64,000 nt of DNA from an uncultured Aquimarina sp. (GCF_947500065.1 NZ_CANMQT010000006.1:124215-188214), one strand, 5' to 3'. Numbered from the stretch's first letter, positions 7,669 to 17,549 are shown. The notes: generated from the letters alone by a model not told the origin. Numbers and translations are program-made.

Positions 7669-10600
7669 TTTTTTTCTTTCATTATATCAATATATAAAAC
7701 AGAATAGATTAATCGCCTGGCCAATAATTATTGGTTGTATTGCCGTATTTGCATTTTTGGCAAGTCGCATTGGTTTCGAGGAAGATATTACCCGATTAAT
7801 TCCTAATAGTGATAAATCAGAGATTACACAAAAAGTACTAAAAACAGTTTCTTTTTCTGATAAGATTGTAGTAAATATAGCTAATAAAGACGGAGATCCC
7901 GATGCTCTTACAGAATATGCTGCTGCCTACATAGATTCTATAAATACACATATTCCAAAGTATGTAAAAAAAATACAAGGTAAAGTTACAGATGATAATG
8001 TAATGGAGTTGTATGATTTTGTATACAAACACCTTCCATTTTTTCTAACAGAAGCCGATTACAAAGGTATTGAACGTAAAATCAATCCAGATTCTATTGC
8101 TAAAATTATCGAGAATAATTATAAAACCTTGATTTCTCCGGCAGGTCTGGTAACCAAAAAGTATATTGTAAAGGATCCTTTAGCATTAACACCACAAGGA
8201 CTTAAGAAACTTGCTCAACTTCAGTTAGGAGATAATTATGACCTATATAATGGTTTTTTAATAACCAAAGATCGAAAGAATTTATTGTTATTCCTTACAC
8301 CTGCATTAGCGACTAATGAAACAGGAGAGAATACGCTGTTTATTGAAGAATTAAAAAAAATCACTTCACACTTAAACGAAAAGTATTCTGAACAAGCAGA
8401 AGCTACTTTATTTGGAGCTACGTTGTATGCAGTAGCGAATGCTAAACAAATAAAACAAGATATACAGCTTACAGTAAGTATTGCCATGAGTATCTTATTG
8501 TTAATTTTGATTTTCTTCTATCGAAAACTAACCGTACCACTGATTATTTTTGCACCTACTGTGTTTGGAGCGATTGTGGCCATTGCTTTGTTATATTTAA
8601 TTAAAGGAAAAATCTCTGCTATATCTTTAGGTATTGGTTCTGTGTTATTAGGAATTACATTGGATTATTCTTTGCATATCCTTACACACTTTAGAAACAA
8701 TAATAACGTAAAAGAATTGTATAAAGATGTAGCTATGCCGGTTCTTATGAGTAGCTTGACTACTGCAGTAGCTTTTTTGTGCTTAATTTTTGTGAAGTCA
8801 GAAGCGTTAAATGACCTAGGAATTTTTGCTGCAATAAGTGTAGTTGGTGCATCTATTTTCGCGTTGATATTTATTCCCCAAGTATATCGTTTTTCAGAAA
8901 GTAAAAAGGCTAAAAGAAAGACATTTATAGATAAGGTTTCTCAAACGGATTTTCATAAGAATAAAATTCTGATTTCAGTTATTACTGTCGTATTTATAGT
9001 TGCATTGTTTCTGTTTCATAAAGTTGGATTTAATACAGATTTAAGTACAATGAATTATCAACCGGAGGAATTGGTAGCAGCTGAAGAAGATTTGGATAGA
9101 ATAAATAATAATAAAGCAAAATCAATCTATCTGGTTTCTTATGGATCTTCTCTAAATGAAGCACTAAACGCGAATAATAAACTATTTGAAACACTAGATC
9201 AGAAGAAATCTAATAAAGAACTTATTAATTTTAGCTCTGTTGGAGGAGTAGTGCTATCACAGGAAGCTCAGGTCGAAAAAATAAAACTTTGGAATGAATT
9301 CTGGACAAGACAGCGTAAAGATTCCATAACTAACCTGCTAAAAGAAAAAGGAAGTATTATTGGTTTTAAAGAAGAAACATTTACTCAGTTTTATACAACA
9401 CTAAATACAGAAATTGAACCTATTGTTTTTAATGAATATCAAAATATTAAAGAATTATATCTTGATGAGTTTATAACAACTGAAAAAGGTTTTTCTACAG
9501 TAGTTTCAGCGATAAAGGTGGAGCATGAAGAGGCAGATAGAATTAACTCTTCTCTTAGTAAAATAGAGAATACAGTTGTCATTGATAGAAAACAGTTAAA
9601 CGAGACTTTATTAGGAAATCTTAAGAATGATTTTAATTCATTAATAGGATATTCTCTTGTGGCGGTTGTATTATTGTTATTCTTCTTCTACAGAGACCCA
9701 ATGTTAACACTGGTAACTGCATTGCCGATTGCAATTACTTGGGTAATAACATTAGGAGTAATGAAAATGTTGGGGATTGATTTTAATATTTTCAATGTAA
9801 TCATTTCCACTTTCATTTTTGGTTTAGGTGTTGACTACAGCATCTTTATAACCAATGGGCTTATCAAGGAGTTTACCTATGAAGTAAAAGAACTCTCTAC
9901 ATATAAAACATCTATTTTATTGTCAGTAATAACGACCATATTAGGAGTGGGTGTATTGATATTTGCTAAACACCCAGCACTTCGCTCCATATCCATAGTA
10001 TCTTTAATCGGGATTTTATCCGCAGTTTTGGTTGCATTTACGATTCAACCGATGTTGTTTAGATCGTTTATTACTAATCGCGTTAAAAAAGGGTTAACAC
10101 CGCTTAGGATACGACAAACACTCTGGTCCATTTTTAGCTTCGGATATTTTATTATTGGCGGATTTATTGTTTCAGTACTGAGCAGTTTGATTATTCCTTG
10201 GTTTCCTGTAAGTAAGAAAAAGAAGATGGCTGTTTTTCATAAGGTCACTTCTAAATTAATGGGCTCGGTCTTGTATTCCAATCCTTTCGTGAAAAAACGA
10301 GTGTATAATCCGGAAAATGAAGATTTTAGCAAACAATGTATTATCATAGCGAACCATTCTTCATTTTTAGATATCATTTCTATAGGAATGTTATATCCTA
10401 AACTGATATACTTAGTAAAGGATTGGGTGTATGATAATCCTGTTTTTGGTAGAGCAGCTAAGTTAGCAGGGTTTTATCCGGTTTCTTCTGGTATAGAGGG
10501 AGGAGTGGAGCACTTACGAGAAAAAGTGAATCAAGGGTATTCATTGATAGCGTTTCCAGAAGGAAGTAGAACGGATACTGCTAAGATGAGTAGGTTTCAT

Positions 10601-11338
10601 AAAGGTTCATTTTATCTTGCTCAAGAATTGAATTTAGATATTTTACCGGTGATAATTCACGGAAATACTCAGGTATCTCCAAAAGGCGATTTCATTATCC
10701 ATGATGGAGCTGTCCAGCTAAAAATTTTACCAAGAATTACTGCTGATAATAAAGAGTTTGGAGATGGGTATAATGAAAGAACAAAGAAGATAAGCGCATA
10801 TTTTAAAGAACAATATTTTGATTTGCAAAAGGATCTGGAAGGTGTAAATTATTATAACAAAGCCTTACTTAATAATTATAGATATAAAAGTTGTTATAAA
10901 GAGATCAAAAAGGATTTTTCGATACATAAAGAGAAATATTATAAAGCAGCAAGTTTCGTAGAACATAGGGATCGTGTTTTACAATACAGTGATGATTATG
11001 GGCAATTTTCGTTATATCTAAGTTTTAGAAGACCGTATGTCAAACAAAAAGGTATACTTGTGGATGAAGAAAAACTAGCGGTAGCAAGAAACTGTTATAC
11101 AGCAATTAGAAACAAAGTAGAATTTGTGTCAAATGAAGATTTGACATCGATAAAATTTGATGTACTTTTGTTAAATACAACCACACCAATACAACCACAA
11201 CACTTAAAAGAAATACTATCAGAAGATATAAAACGAGTTATCGTATTTTCTGAAAATAAAGAGTTTTCTGAATCCATTAAAACTACTTTTAAAGTAGTTG
11301 TTCAGGAATTTGGGTTAACAGTTTTGAATAGAATATAG
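7661..11338 (+). CDS. MMPL/RND-type exporter fused to a PlsC-type acyltransferase
   Basis: A 1225-residue fusion. Residues 1-820 are an RND/MMPL exporter: an N-terminal helix, two large periplasmic loops and two blocks of helices, each with the SSD-like pattern (ISLGIGSVLLGITLDYSLHI near 325; FIFGLGVDYSIFITNG in the second block). Residues 860-1070 are a glycerolipid acyltransferase domain with NHSSFLD near residue 898 (catalytic HX4D) and FPEGSRT near 964. The remaining 150 residues are unassigned. In aryl-polyene systems an MMPL exporter and an acyltransferase are thought to move and attach the polyene; here they are one chain, so export and lipid attachment may be coupled. The gene overlaps the glycosyltransferase and is followed six bases later by the oxidoreductase. 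Confidence 0.87.
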   Translation: MHNFFLSLYQYIKQNRLIAWPIIIGCIAVFAFLASRIGFEEDITRLIPNSDKSEITQKVLKTVSFSDKIVVNIANKDGDPDALTEYAAAYIDSINTHIPKYVKKIQGKVTDDNVMELYDFVYKHLPFFLTEADYKGIERKINPDSIAKIIENNYKTLISPAGLVTKKYIVKDPLALTPQGLKKLAQLQLGDNYDLYNGFLITKDRKNLLLFLTPALATNETGENTLFIEELKKITSHLNEKYSEQAEATLFGATLYAVANAKQIKQDIQLTVSIAMSILLLILIFFYRKLTVPLIIFAPTVFGAIVAIALLYLIKGKISAISLGIGSVLLGITLDYSLHILTHFRNNNNVKELYKDVAMPVLMSSLTTAVAFLCLIFVKSEALNDLGIFAAISVVGASIFALIFIPQVYRFSESKKAKRKTFIDKVSQTDFHKNKILISVITVVFIVALFLFHKVGFNTDLSTMNYQPEELVAAEEDLDRINNNKAKSIYLVSYGSSLNEALNANNKLFETLDQKKSNKELINFSSVGGVVLSQEAQVEKIKLWNEFWTRQRKDSITNLLKEKGSIIGFKEETFTQFYTTLNTEIEPIVFNEYQNIKELYLDEFITTEKGFSTVVSAIKVEHEEADRINSSLSKIENTVVIDRKQLNETLLGNLKNDFNSLIGYSLVAVVLLLFFFYRDPMLTLVTALPIAITWVITLGVMKMLGIDFNIFNVIISTFIFGLGVDYSIFITNGLIKEFTYEVKELSTYKTSILLSVITTILGVGVLIFAKHPALRSISIVSLIGILSAVLVAFTIQPMLFRSFITNRVKKGLTPLRIRQTLWSIFSFGYFIIGGFIVSVLSSLIIPWFPVSKKKKMAVFHKVTSKLMGSVLYSNPFVKKRVYNPENEDFSKQCIIIANHSSFLDIISIGMLYPKLIYLVKDWVYDNPVFGRAAKLAGFYPVSSGIEGGVEHLREKVNQGYSLIAFPEGSRTDTAKMSRFHKGSFYLAQELNLDILPVIIHGNTQVSPKGDFIIHDGAVQLKILPRITADNKEFGDGYNERTKKISAYFKEQYFDLQKDLEGVNYYNKALLNNYRYKSCYKEIKKDFSIHKEKYYKAASFVEHRDRVLQYSDDYGQFSLYLSFRRPYVKQKGILVDEEKLAVARNCYTAIRNKVEFVSNEDLTSIKFDVLLLNTTTPIQPQHLKEILSEDIKRVIVFSENKEFSESIKTTFKVVVQEFGLTVLNRI

Positions 11339-11344
11339 TAGTAG

Positions 11345-12886
11345 ATGCAAGAGAAGTTCGATGTCATAATTATAGGGAGTGGATTAGGAGGACTGGTTTC
11401 TGCAAATATTCTTGCCAAAGAGGGTAAGAAGGTTTGTGTTTTAGAGAAAAATAACCAGTTTGGAGGAAATCTACAGACTTTTGTTAGAGATAAAAGCATA
11501 TTTGATACCGGTATTCATTACATAGGAGGTCTAGATAAAGGTCAGAACCTATATCAGTACTTTAAGTATCTGGGTATCATGGACGATCTTAAGCTCAAAA
11601 GAATGGATATCGACGCTTACGATGTAATTACTTTTGATGATGATGATCTAGAATATCCACACGCACAAGGATATGATAATTTTGTAAAACAGTTGGTTAA
11701 GTTTTTCCCAGAAGAAGAGAAAGGTATTAAGGAATATGTAGATAAGGTGAAAGATACTTGCTACAGATTTCCATTATATAATTTAGAAGAAGGAGATCGA
11801 TATTATGGTGAGGATTTATTGACACTCAAAGCAAAAGATTATATAGATAGTGTGGTAACGGATCCAAAACTAAGAGCAATTTTGGCAGGATCTAATTTAT
11901 TGTATGCAGGAGATCCTGATAAGACGCCTTTTTATGTACATGCCTTATCCATTAATTCTTATATGGAAAGTGCCTGGAGATGTGTGCAAGGAGGAAGTCA
12001 GATTGCTAAGTTATTGGTAAAAAGATTTAGAGCTCTTGGAGGTAAAATTTATAAGTATCAGGAAGTAAATAAATTCAATTTTGAAGAGGATCAATTAATA
12101 TCTGTTTCTACTACCAAAGGAGATACCTTTATGGCGGATAATTTTGTCTCTAATGTTGATCCAAAGCTAACTTTGCAGATTATAGGAAAAGAACGCTTTA
12201 GGAAATTATATTTTAAGAGAATCCAGAATACAGAAAGTATTATATCTTCCTTCAGTTTGTATATTGTTTTCGAAAAAGGAACTTTCCCTTATATCAATAA
12301 AAATTATTACCATACGAATACACCAGAAAAAGTATGGACTACGCAAAATTATAAAGAAGAAAATTGGCCGGAAGCATATTTGATTTCTACAAATGAAGAT
12401 CTTAAAAACCCTGGATACGCAGAGAATTTGACTTCTATAGCGTATATGCGATTTGATGAAATGAAACCTTGGGCGGATACTTTTAATACGGTTGCAGAAA
12501 AGAACGATAGAGGAGAGGATTATTCAGCATTTAAGCAGCGTAAAATAGAAGCTTACCTAAAAGAAATAGAGAAAAAGTTTCCTAATATTAGATCTTGTAT
12601 CAAATCTGTGCATACTTCGACACCTTTGTCATATAGAGATTATATAGGTTGCTATGAAGGCTCAATGTATGGCTTTGCAAAGGATGCAGAAAGCCCAATG
12701 AAATCTTTCCTGTCTCCCAGAACTAGGATACCAAATTTATTATTTACCGGTCAAGGTTTAAATATGCACGGTGTATTAGGAGTAACAATAAGTGCTGTAG
12801 TTACTTGTGGAGAACTAGTTGGAAAAGAACATTTATTACGGAGCATTAAAGATACCTTGGCAGAAAAAGAACTGTCTGATTCATAA
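11345..12886 (+). CDS. CrtI/phytoene desaturase-like FAD oxidoreductase
   Basis: A 513-residue flavoprotein. The N-terminus has the dinucleotide-binding fingerprint DVIIIGSGLGGLVSANILA followed by an acidic strand end (VCVLEKN), as in CrtI, CrtD and retinol saturases. A YHTNTPEKVW-type substrate region and a C-terminal flavin segment (LFTGQGLNMHGVLGVTISAV) match the family. The length is typical (490-520). In a pigment cluster it probably desaturates or saturates the polyene chain or modifies the alkyl resorcinol; the exact reaction cannot be told from sequence. It sits six bases after the exporter and its stop shares one base with the next start (TAATG). Confidence 0.87.
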   Translation: MQEKFDVIIIGSGLGGLVSANILAKEGKKVCVLEKNNQFGGNLQTFVRDKSIFDTGIHYIGGLDKGQNLYQYFKYLGIMDDLKLKRMDIDAYDVITFDDDDLEYPHAQGYDNFVKQLVKFFPEEEKGIKEYVDKVKDTCYRFPLYNLEEGDRYYGEDLLTLKAKDYIDSVVTDPKLRAILAGSNLLYAGDPDKTPFYVHALSINSYMESAWRCVQGGSQIAKLLVKRFRALGGKIYKYQEVNKFNFEEDQLISVSTTKGDTFMADNFVSNVDPKLTLQIIGKERFRKLYFKRIQNTESIISSFSLYIVFEKGTFPYINKNYYHTNTPEKVWTTQNYKEENWPEAYLISTNEDLKNPGYAENLTSIAYMRFDEMKPWADTFNTVAEKNDRGEDYSAFKQRKIEAYLKEIEKKFPNIRSCIKSVHTSTPLSYRDYIGCYEGSMYGFAKDAESPMKSFLSPRTRIPNLLFTGQGLNMHGVLGVTISAVVTCGELVGKEHLLRSIKDTLAEKELSDS

Positions 12887-14553
12887 TGAAGAATTTTGTT
12901 TATCATATATTTTTTCTATTTCTTATTATCTCATCATCTTCTTGTGGAGTAAAGAAATCATTAGCAGCAAGACCTGATATTTCAGGGATTGAAACTGTAG
13001 ATACGACCAGAACAAAACATAGCGAAACGTTTTTTACATTAAATAATAATCTACTTCGTAAAAATAAGCAAGGGTTATGGGAAATGTATCTGGAAGGAGC
13101 ACCTTTGGAAAGAGGAATTGCTGCAGGTAGTTTAGGCAGAGAATTGATCAAAATTCAGGAAGATGCTTTTATAGGAAAAATTACAGAATTGATTCCATCA
13201 GATGGATATCTTAAGTTTTTAAGCAAAATTGTAGCTTGGTATAATCGCAAGTTACATCTAAATGTTCCAGAAGAATATAAAACAGAAATTTACGGAGTTT
13301 CTAGATACGCCTCTAATGATTATAATGATTTTGCAGAACCTTATGTGCGTATGTTATATGCACATGGAGCACATGATATTGGTCATGCATTACAAGATTT
13401 AATGTTGGTAGGATGTACATCTTTTGCAGCTTGGGGTGATAAAACAGTAGATGGTAAATTATTAATTGGGCGAAATTTTGATTTTTATGCAGGAGATGAT
13501 TTTTCTAAGGAGAAATTAATCACTTTTATGAATCCTTCTGAAGGTTATAAATTTATGACTTATGGATGGGCAGGAATGATGGGAGCATTATCAGGAATGA
13601 ATAGCGAAGGGTTAACAGTTACTATTAATGCCGGTAAATCCAAAATTCCACTCATTGCTAAGACCCCTATTTCAATTCTAACCAGAGAGATATTACAATA
13701 CGCTTCTACCATCGAAGAGGCTGTAGAAATCGCAAAAAAGAGAGCCGTTTTTGTATCGGAATCTATTATGATTGGTAGTGCCAAAGATAAAAGAGCTGCA
13801 TTAATAGAAGTTTCTCCAAATAACTTTGGAGTTTATGAAGTACCCAATACAAATCAACTAGTGTGTTCTAATCATTTTCAGAGTGATTCTTATATAGAAG
13901 ATAAACGTAATCAGAAAGCAATAGATGAAAGTCATTCTTTGTATCGATATCAGAGAATGACAGAGCTTTTGTCAGAAAATGATAAACTGACTCCAGAAAA
14001 AGCAGTTGCGATTTTAAGAAACAGGGATGGTTTAGAGGATAAACTTATTGGGTATGGTAATGAAAAAGCACTGAATCAAATGTTGGCACATCACGGTATT
14101 GTTTTTCAACCAGAAGAAAGAAAAGTTTGGGTGTCTACAAACCCATATCAGATGGGAGAATTTGTAGCTTATGATTTAGATGAAGTTTTTGAAAAAATAA
14201 ACGCTCAAAAAGAAGAAGTGGTTATTGCTTCAGAACCTCTGAACGTGCCGGAAGATCCATTTATTCATACTAAAACCTATGCTAATTATGAAGCATTCAG
14301 GGTGCTTAGTAGAAAAATTGAAGCTGCTACAGATAATGAAGAAAAAGTATCAGAAGAGGAGCTTTCAAAATTTCAAAATTTAAACCCTAATTATTGGGCA
14401 ACGTATTTTGTTCTTGGTGAATATTATTACACACAAAAGAATTATAAAAAGGCATTAATAGCTTTTAAACAAGCTATAAAAAGAGAAGTAACCACTGTTC
14501 CTGATATGAAAAATATAAAGAAGTATATCAGAAAATGTGAACGAAAAATATAA
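12886..14553 (+). CDS. C45-type (acyl-CoA:6-APA acyltransferase-like) Ntn-hydrolase lipoprotein
   Basis: A 555-residue lipoprotein: MKNFVYHIFFLFLIISSSSC puts the lipidated cysteine at 20. The central part matches the C45 / choloylglycine-like Ntn hydrolases. GCTSFAAWG near residue 176 supplies the cysteine that becomes the N-terminal nucleophile after self-cleavage, followed by GRNFDFY and a later SEGLTVTINAGKS stretch. The final 60 residues look like a TPR pair (YYTQKNYKKALIAFKQAIKR). Such enzymes hydrolyse or transfer acyl amides or esters. Its presence at the end of the exporter/oxidoreductase run suggests outer-membrane acyl transfer to or from the pigment, for example the esterification that joins polyene acid and dialkylresorcinol; that role is inference. 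Confidence 0.82.
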   Translation: MKNFVYHIFFLFLIISSSSCGVKKSLAARPDISGIETVDTTRTKHSETFFTLNNNLLRKNKQGLWEMYLEGAPLERGIAAGSLGRELIKIQEDAFIGKITELIPSDGYLKFLSKIVAWYNRKLHLNVPEEYKTEIYGVSRYASNDYNDFAEPYVRMLYAHGAHDIGHALQDLMLVGCTSFAAWGDKTVDGKLLIGRNFDFYAGDDFSKEKLITFMNPSEGYKFMTYGWAGMMGALSGMNSEGLTVTINAGKSKIPLIAKTPISILTREILQYASTIEEAVEIAKKRAVFVSESIMIGSAKDKRAALIEVSPNNFGVYEVPNTNQLVCSNHFQSDSYIEDKRNQKAIDESHSLYRYQRMTELLSENDKLTPEKAVAILRNRDGLEDKLIGYGNEKALNQMLAHHGIVFQPEERKVWVSTNPYQMGEFVAYDLDEVFEKINAQKEEVVIASEPLNVPEDPFIHTKTYANYEAFRVLSRKIEAATDNEEKVSEEELSKFQNLNPNYWATYFVLGEYYYTQKNYKKALIAFKQAIKREVTTVPDMKNIKKYIRKCERKI

Positions 14554-14572
14554 AATATAGTAAAACTTATAT

Positions 14573-14605
14573 AGACCTGTCAGGTTTTAAAAACCTGACA
14601 GGTCT
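14573..14605. repeat. REP-like palindrome, copy 1
   Basis: A perfect palindrome with 16-base arms (AGACCTGTCAGGTTTT and its complement) around one central A. An identical copy lies at 15191-15223. The two flank the transposase remnant, as REP/BIME elements flank RAYT genes. Confidence 0.85.
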
Positions 14606-14618
14606 AAACAGAAATACT

Positions 14619-15175
14619 TTGGAAATATTAGAAAAAGATCATTTTTATCATATTTATAATCGGGAAATAATAAGCAAGATATTTTTCTCGAAGAAAGTAA
14701 CTATTTCCATTTTTTGAAGCTACTGAAAAAACATATTTTACCAATAGCAAGAATTTATAGTTATTGTTTGCTGAAAAATCATTTTCATTTATTGATTAGG
14801 ATTAAAGAAGATTCTGAAAACCCTTCACAGAGTTTTTCTAACTTTTTCAATGCATATACAAAAGCTTTTAATAAAAGATATGATAGAGTTGGGAGTTTAT
14901 TTCAGAGACCTTTTAAAAGAATAAAAATAAAGGATGAAAAATATTTAAAATCGTTAATAGTTTATATTCATCTTAATCCAGAAAGTCATAAATTATCTAA
15001 TGATTTTGAATCATACTCATATTCTTCATATTACAGCCTGATATCATCAAAAATGACAGGTATAGAAAGAATAAAGGTAATTAAACTTTTTAATGATGTT
15101 GAAAATTTTAAATTTGTTCACAATCAAAGAAAATTCATAATTGATGAGCGGATGAATGAATTGATTTTTGAATAA
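14619..15175 (+). pseudogene. REP-associated (Y1/RAYT) transposase, frameshifted
   Basis: The downstream frame from 14714 gives 153 residues with the single-strand transposase (Y1) features NHFHLLI (the HUH metal pair), a YTKAFNKRY tyrosine region and VGSLFQRPFKRI. The conserved N-terminus lies upstream in another frame: from a TTG at 14619 one reads KDHFYHIYNR, and then GNNKQDIFLEESNYFHFL in the shifted frame. The two join at CGGG (14661-14664), where one more G would restore the standard family sequence YHIYNRGNNKQ. A single-base loss in a G run is therefore the simplest explanation. The enzyme is probably inactive unless the shift is programmed or a sequencing error. Family members act on REP palindromes like those on either side. 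Confidence 0.82.
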
Positions 15176-15190
15176 TCAGTTTACGTATGT

Positions 15191-15223
15191 AGACCTGTCA
15201 GGTTTTAAAAACCTGACAGGTCT
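15191..15223. repeat. REP-like palindrome, copy 2
   Basis: Identical over all 33 bases to the element at 14573-14605. With it, it brackets the transposase remnant on about 650 bp between the C45 gene and the ligase gene. Confidence 0.85.
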
Positions 15224-15255
15224 GAAAATAGTAATAAGTATAGGACTTATATAAC

Positions 15256-16557
15256 ATGATCAAGAACATAGAAAAAGCTACACCACAAGAAATATCAAAC
15301 CTTCAGAATGAGAAACTTCAGGAATTGATTGCTTTTGTATCACAACATTCACCATATTATAAAAGATTGTTCGCTGCCCGTGGCATTTCAAAATCAGCTA
15401 TAAAAAAGGTGGAAGACCTTAAAAAACTTCCGATTACTACCAAAGATGATTTACAAGCATATAATGATGATTTTTTGTGTGTATCTAAATCAGAAATTGT
15501 GGATTATGTTACAACATCCGGTACTCTAGGAAAGCCAGTGACCTTTGCGCTTACAGAAAAAGACTTGGAACGATTGGGGTATAACGAAGCGATTTCTTTT
15601 GAAACCGCAGGAGTAACTAAAACAGATGTAGTTCAGTTAACAACAACTTTGGATCGTAGATTTATGGCAGGTCTCGCATATTTTCTTGGAACCAGAAAAC
15701 TAGGAGCAGCCATGGTTCGCGTTGGATCGGGTATACCAGAATTACAATGGGATTCTATAGATCGATTTCAATCAACATATTTAGTAGTTGTACCTTCGTT
15801 TTTACTGAAACTAATTTCGTACGCAGAAGCTAACGGAATCGATTACAGAAACTCTTCTGTAAAAGCTGCAATATGTATAGGAGAACCTTTAAGAGATCAG
15901 GATTTTAATCTAAATACCTTAGGAAACAAGATCAAAGAGAAGTGGGATATTGATTTATATTCTACCTATGCATCTACAGAAATGAGTACAGCATTTACAG
16001 AATGTGAAGAGCATCAAGGCGGACATCATCGTCCTGAATTGATCATTACAGAGATTCTGGATGAAAAAGGTGAGCCTGTAGAAGAAGGTAAAGTAGGAGA
16101 ATTAGCAATTACCACGCTGGGTATTGAAGCAATGCCTTTGTTGCGATATACTACAGGTGATATGGTACAGGCACATAAAGAAACATGTAATTGTGGGAGA
16201 ACTACAATGCGTTTAAGTCCAGTTTTGGGTAGAAAAAAGCATATGATTAAGTATAAGGGAACTACCTTATATCCGCAAAGTGTGATAGAAGTCTTAACAA
16301 GTTTCGAAGGTTTGGGAATGTATGTGATTGAAGTAGTTATTGGTGATCTGGGAACGGATAAGTTATTAATTCATGTGTCTGATTCATTAAGTGCTTTGCA
16401 GCAAAAAGAACTAAGAGAGCACTTTAGAGCAAACTTAAGAGTGGTACCGGATTTAGTACTGAATTCTAAAGCGGCATTAAAAGCTAAGAAATTTCCAGAA
16501 ATGAGCCGTAAACCGATATCTTTTATAGATTCCAGAGAAACTATTCAGAATTCTTAA
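15256..16557 (+). CDS. phenylacetate-CoA ligase / CoF synthetase-like adenylate-forming enzyme
   Basis: A 433-residue ANL-superfamily ligase. The ATP-binding P-loop is TSGTLGKPV (near residue 90), YASTEMSTAFTECEEHQGGHH holds the adenine-binding region, LRYTTGDM holds the conserved aspartate that binds ribose, and GRKKHMIKYKG leads into the small C-terminal domain. Length and order match PaaK. These enzymes activate an aryl acid as its adenylate and pass it to CoA or a carrier. In flexirubin synthesis the starter is a 4-hydroxycinnamate-type acid made from tyrosine, so this enzyme is a reasonable candidate for loading it. It is the last recognisable pigment gene and is separated from the others by the transposon-like insertion. 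Confidence 0.85.
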   Translation: MIKNIEKATPQEISNLQNEKLQELIAFVSQHSPYYKRLFAARGISKSAIKKVEDLKKLPITTKDDLQAYNDDFLCVSKSEIVDYVTTSGTLGKPVTFALTEKDLERLGYNEAISFETAGVTKTDVVQLTTTLDRRFMAGLAYFLGTRKLGAAMVRVGSGIPELQWDSIDRFQSTYLVVVPSFLLKLISYAEANGIDYRNSSVKAAICIGEPLRDQDFNLNTLGNKIKEKWDIDLYSTYASTEMSTAFTECEEHQGGHHRPELIITEILDEKGEPVEEGKVGELAITTLGIEAMPLLRYTTGDMVQAHKETCNCGRTTMRLSPVLGRKKHMIKYKGTTLYPQSVIEVLTSFEGLGMYVIEVVIGDLGTDKLLIHVSDSLSALQQKELREHFRANLRVVPDLVLNSKAALKAKKFPEMSRKPISFIDSRETIQNS

Positions 16558-16698
16558 AAATAGGTTTTTTATTCGTTTGATTTTCAATTAAAAGAGGTGG
16601 TTTTCTTTTAAAGTTGTGAATTTATTACAATTTTTTAAGGGAAATTTTAGTTTTTTTTTAAGTAGCTTTAATGAATACTAATTTAAAACCTTTTTATT

Positions 16699-17430
16699 AT
16701 GAAAATCAAACATTTTGCACAGGCTATTATGTTTTTAGGACTTTTGTTATTTGTTTCTTGCAACCAAGAAGAAACAGTTAGCGAAACAATCGAACAATCT
16801 ACAGAAGATCTCTTTGCTAAGAATTGGCAAGAAGCAGATCTCACCAAATTCTTTACGGGCGAAGAAATGAATTACCCTATTTCTAATCAACAGCTAAAAA
16901 ACGTACTCAATAATAAAGATGTATATCAAGTACGTTTTGTACCAGGAATTTTAAATAATGAATTACAGGTAAAAGTGATAAGTATTGATGCAAAGGGTGT
17001 GGTATTGGCAGAAGAATTGGTAAAACAATCCAAAGACTTAGTATTAGAAAATCAATTAGAAGAATTACGCACTACTAATATTAACAAAGAATCTATAGTA
17101 GACCCTATAATTTCCAAACATCTACTACCATTTAATAATGCAGCTAATTACCTAAATTCTTGGAAGCAAAAATCAACTTTAGACATTAATGAAGTAACTT
17201 CGTATAATGGAATGCGTATCCGTCATTTTGCTATAGAACCAGTAGTTGTGAAGCATATGATAGCGTTAGAATCAGAAGCAATTAATCTGTCTTGGGGAAT
17301 CAACCCAGAAAATAAGTTGACAACTGTTTTTGTGCCAGTTTTTGATGGTACTATACAAACTAAGACAGGAGGGAGTAAATCAGCATATGATTTTACGAAT
17401 CCATGTCCTCCATCTTGTGATCCTAATTAA
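16699..17430 (+). CDS. lipoprotein with C-terminal CPPSCDPN tail
   Basis: A 243-residue protein. MKIKHFAQAIMFLGLLLFVSC is a lipoprotein signal with cysteine 21 lipidated. The first half is acidic and unassigned. The second half (about residues 150-240) resembles the two small proteins that follow: LNSWKQK, then HFAIEPVVVKHM, then NKLTTVFVPVFDG. It ends in YDFTNPCPPSCDPN, the tail shared by all three. I do not recognise the family. The 140 bases upstream contain a T-rich leader, and a 26-base segment (about 16569-16594) recurs at about 17609. A stem-loop with a T run follows the gene. It may be the membrane-anchored partner of the two small tail proteins. Confidence 0.72.
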   Translation: MKIKHFAQAIMFLGLLLFVSCNQEETVSETIEQSTEDLFAKNWQEADLTKFFTGEEMNYPISNQQLKNVLNNKDVYQVRFVPGILNNELQVKVISIDAKGVVLAEELVKQSKDLVLENQLEELRTTNINKESIVDPIISKHLLPFNNAANYLNSWKQKSTLDINEVTSYNGMRIRHFAIEPVVVKHMIALESEAINLSWGINPENKLTTVFVPVFDGTIQTKTGGSKSAYDFTNPCPPSCDPN

Positions 17431-17465
17431 AATTATGGAAGTTTTATAGTTAGGTGTAATGCATC

Positions 17466-17508
17466 AAGACCTGACAGTACGCCACGGAGTGCTGTCAGGT
17501 TTTTTTTA
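17466..17508 (+). terminator. terminator-like hairpin resembling the REP palindrome
   Basis: ACCTGACAG and CTGTCAGGT pair (extended by CAGTAC/GTGCTG with one wobble) and a run of eight T residues follows. It sits 36 bases after the lipoprotein gene. The arms share the ACCTG/CAGGT core of the 33-nt palindromes, so it may be a REP-derived terminator. Confidence 0.65.
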
Positions 17509-17529
17509 TATTGTTTGTAGGATATTATT

Positions 17530-17549
17530 CCTCTCCCTGGAAGGAGAGG
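17530..17549. repeat. short palindromic repeat CCTCTCC-N6-GGAGAGG
   Basis: A perfect 7-bp inverted repeat with a six-base loop, followed by TTAGGTGAGGA. It is GC-rich compared with its surroundings and looks like an intergenic palindromic repeat unit. Together with the hairpin at 17466 it occupies the first part of the 409-base gene-free stretch 17431-17839. Confidence 0.55.
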
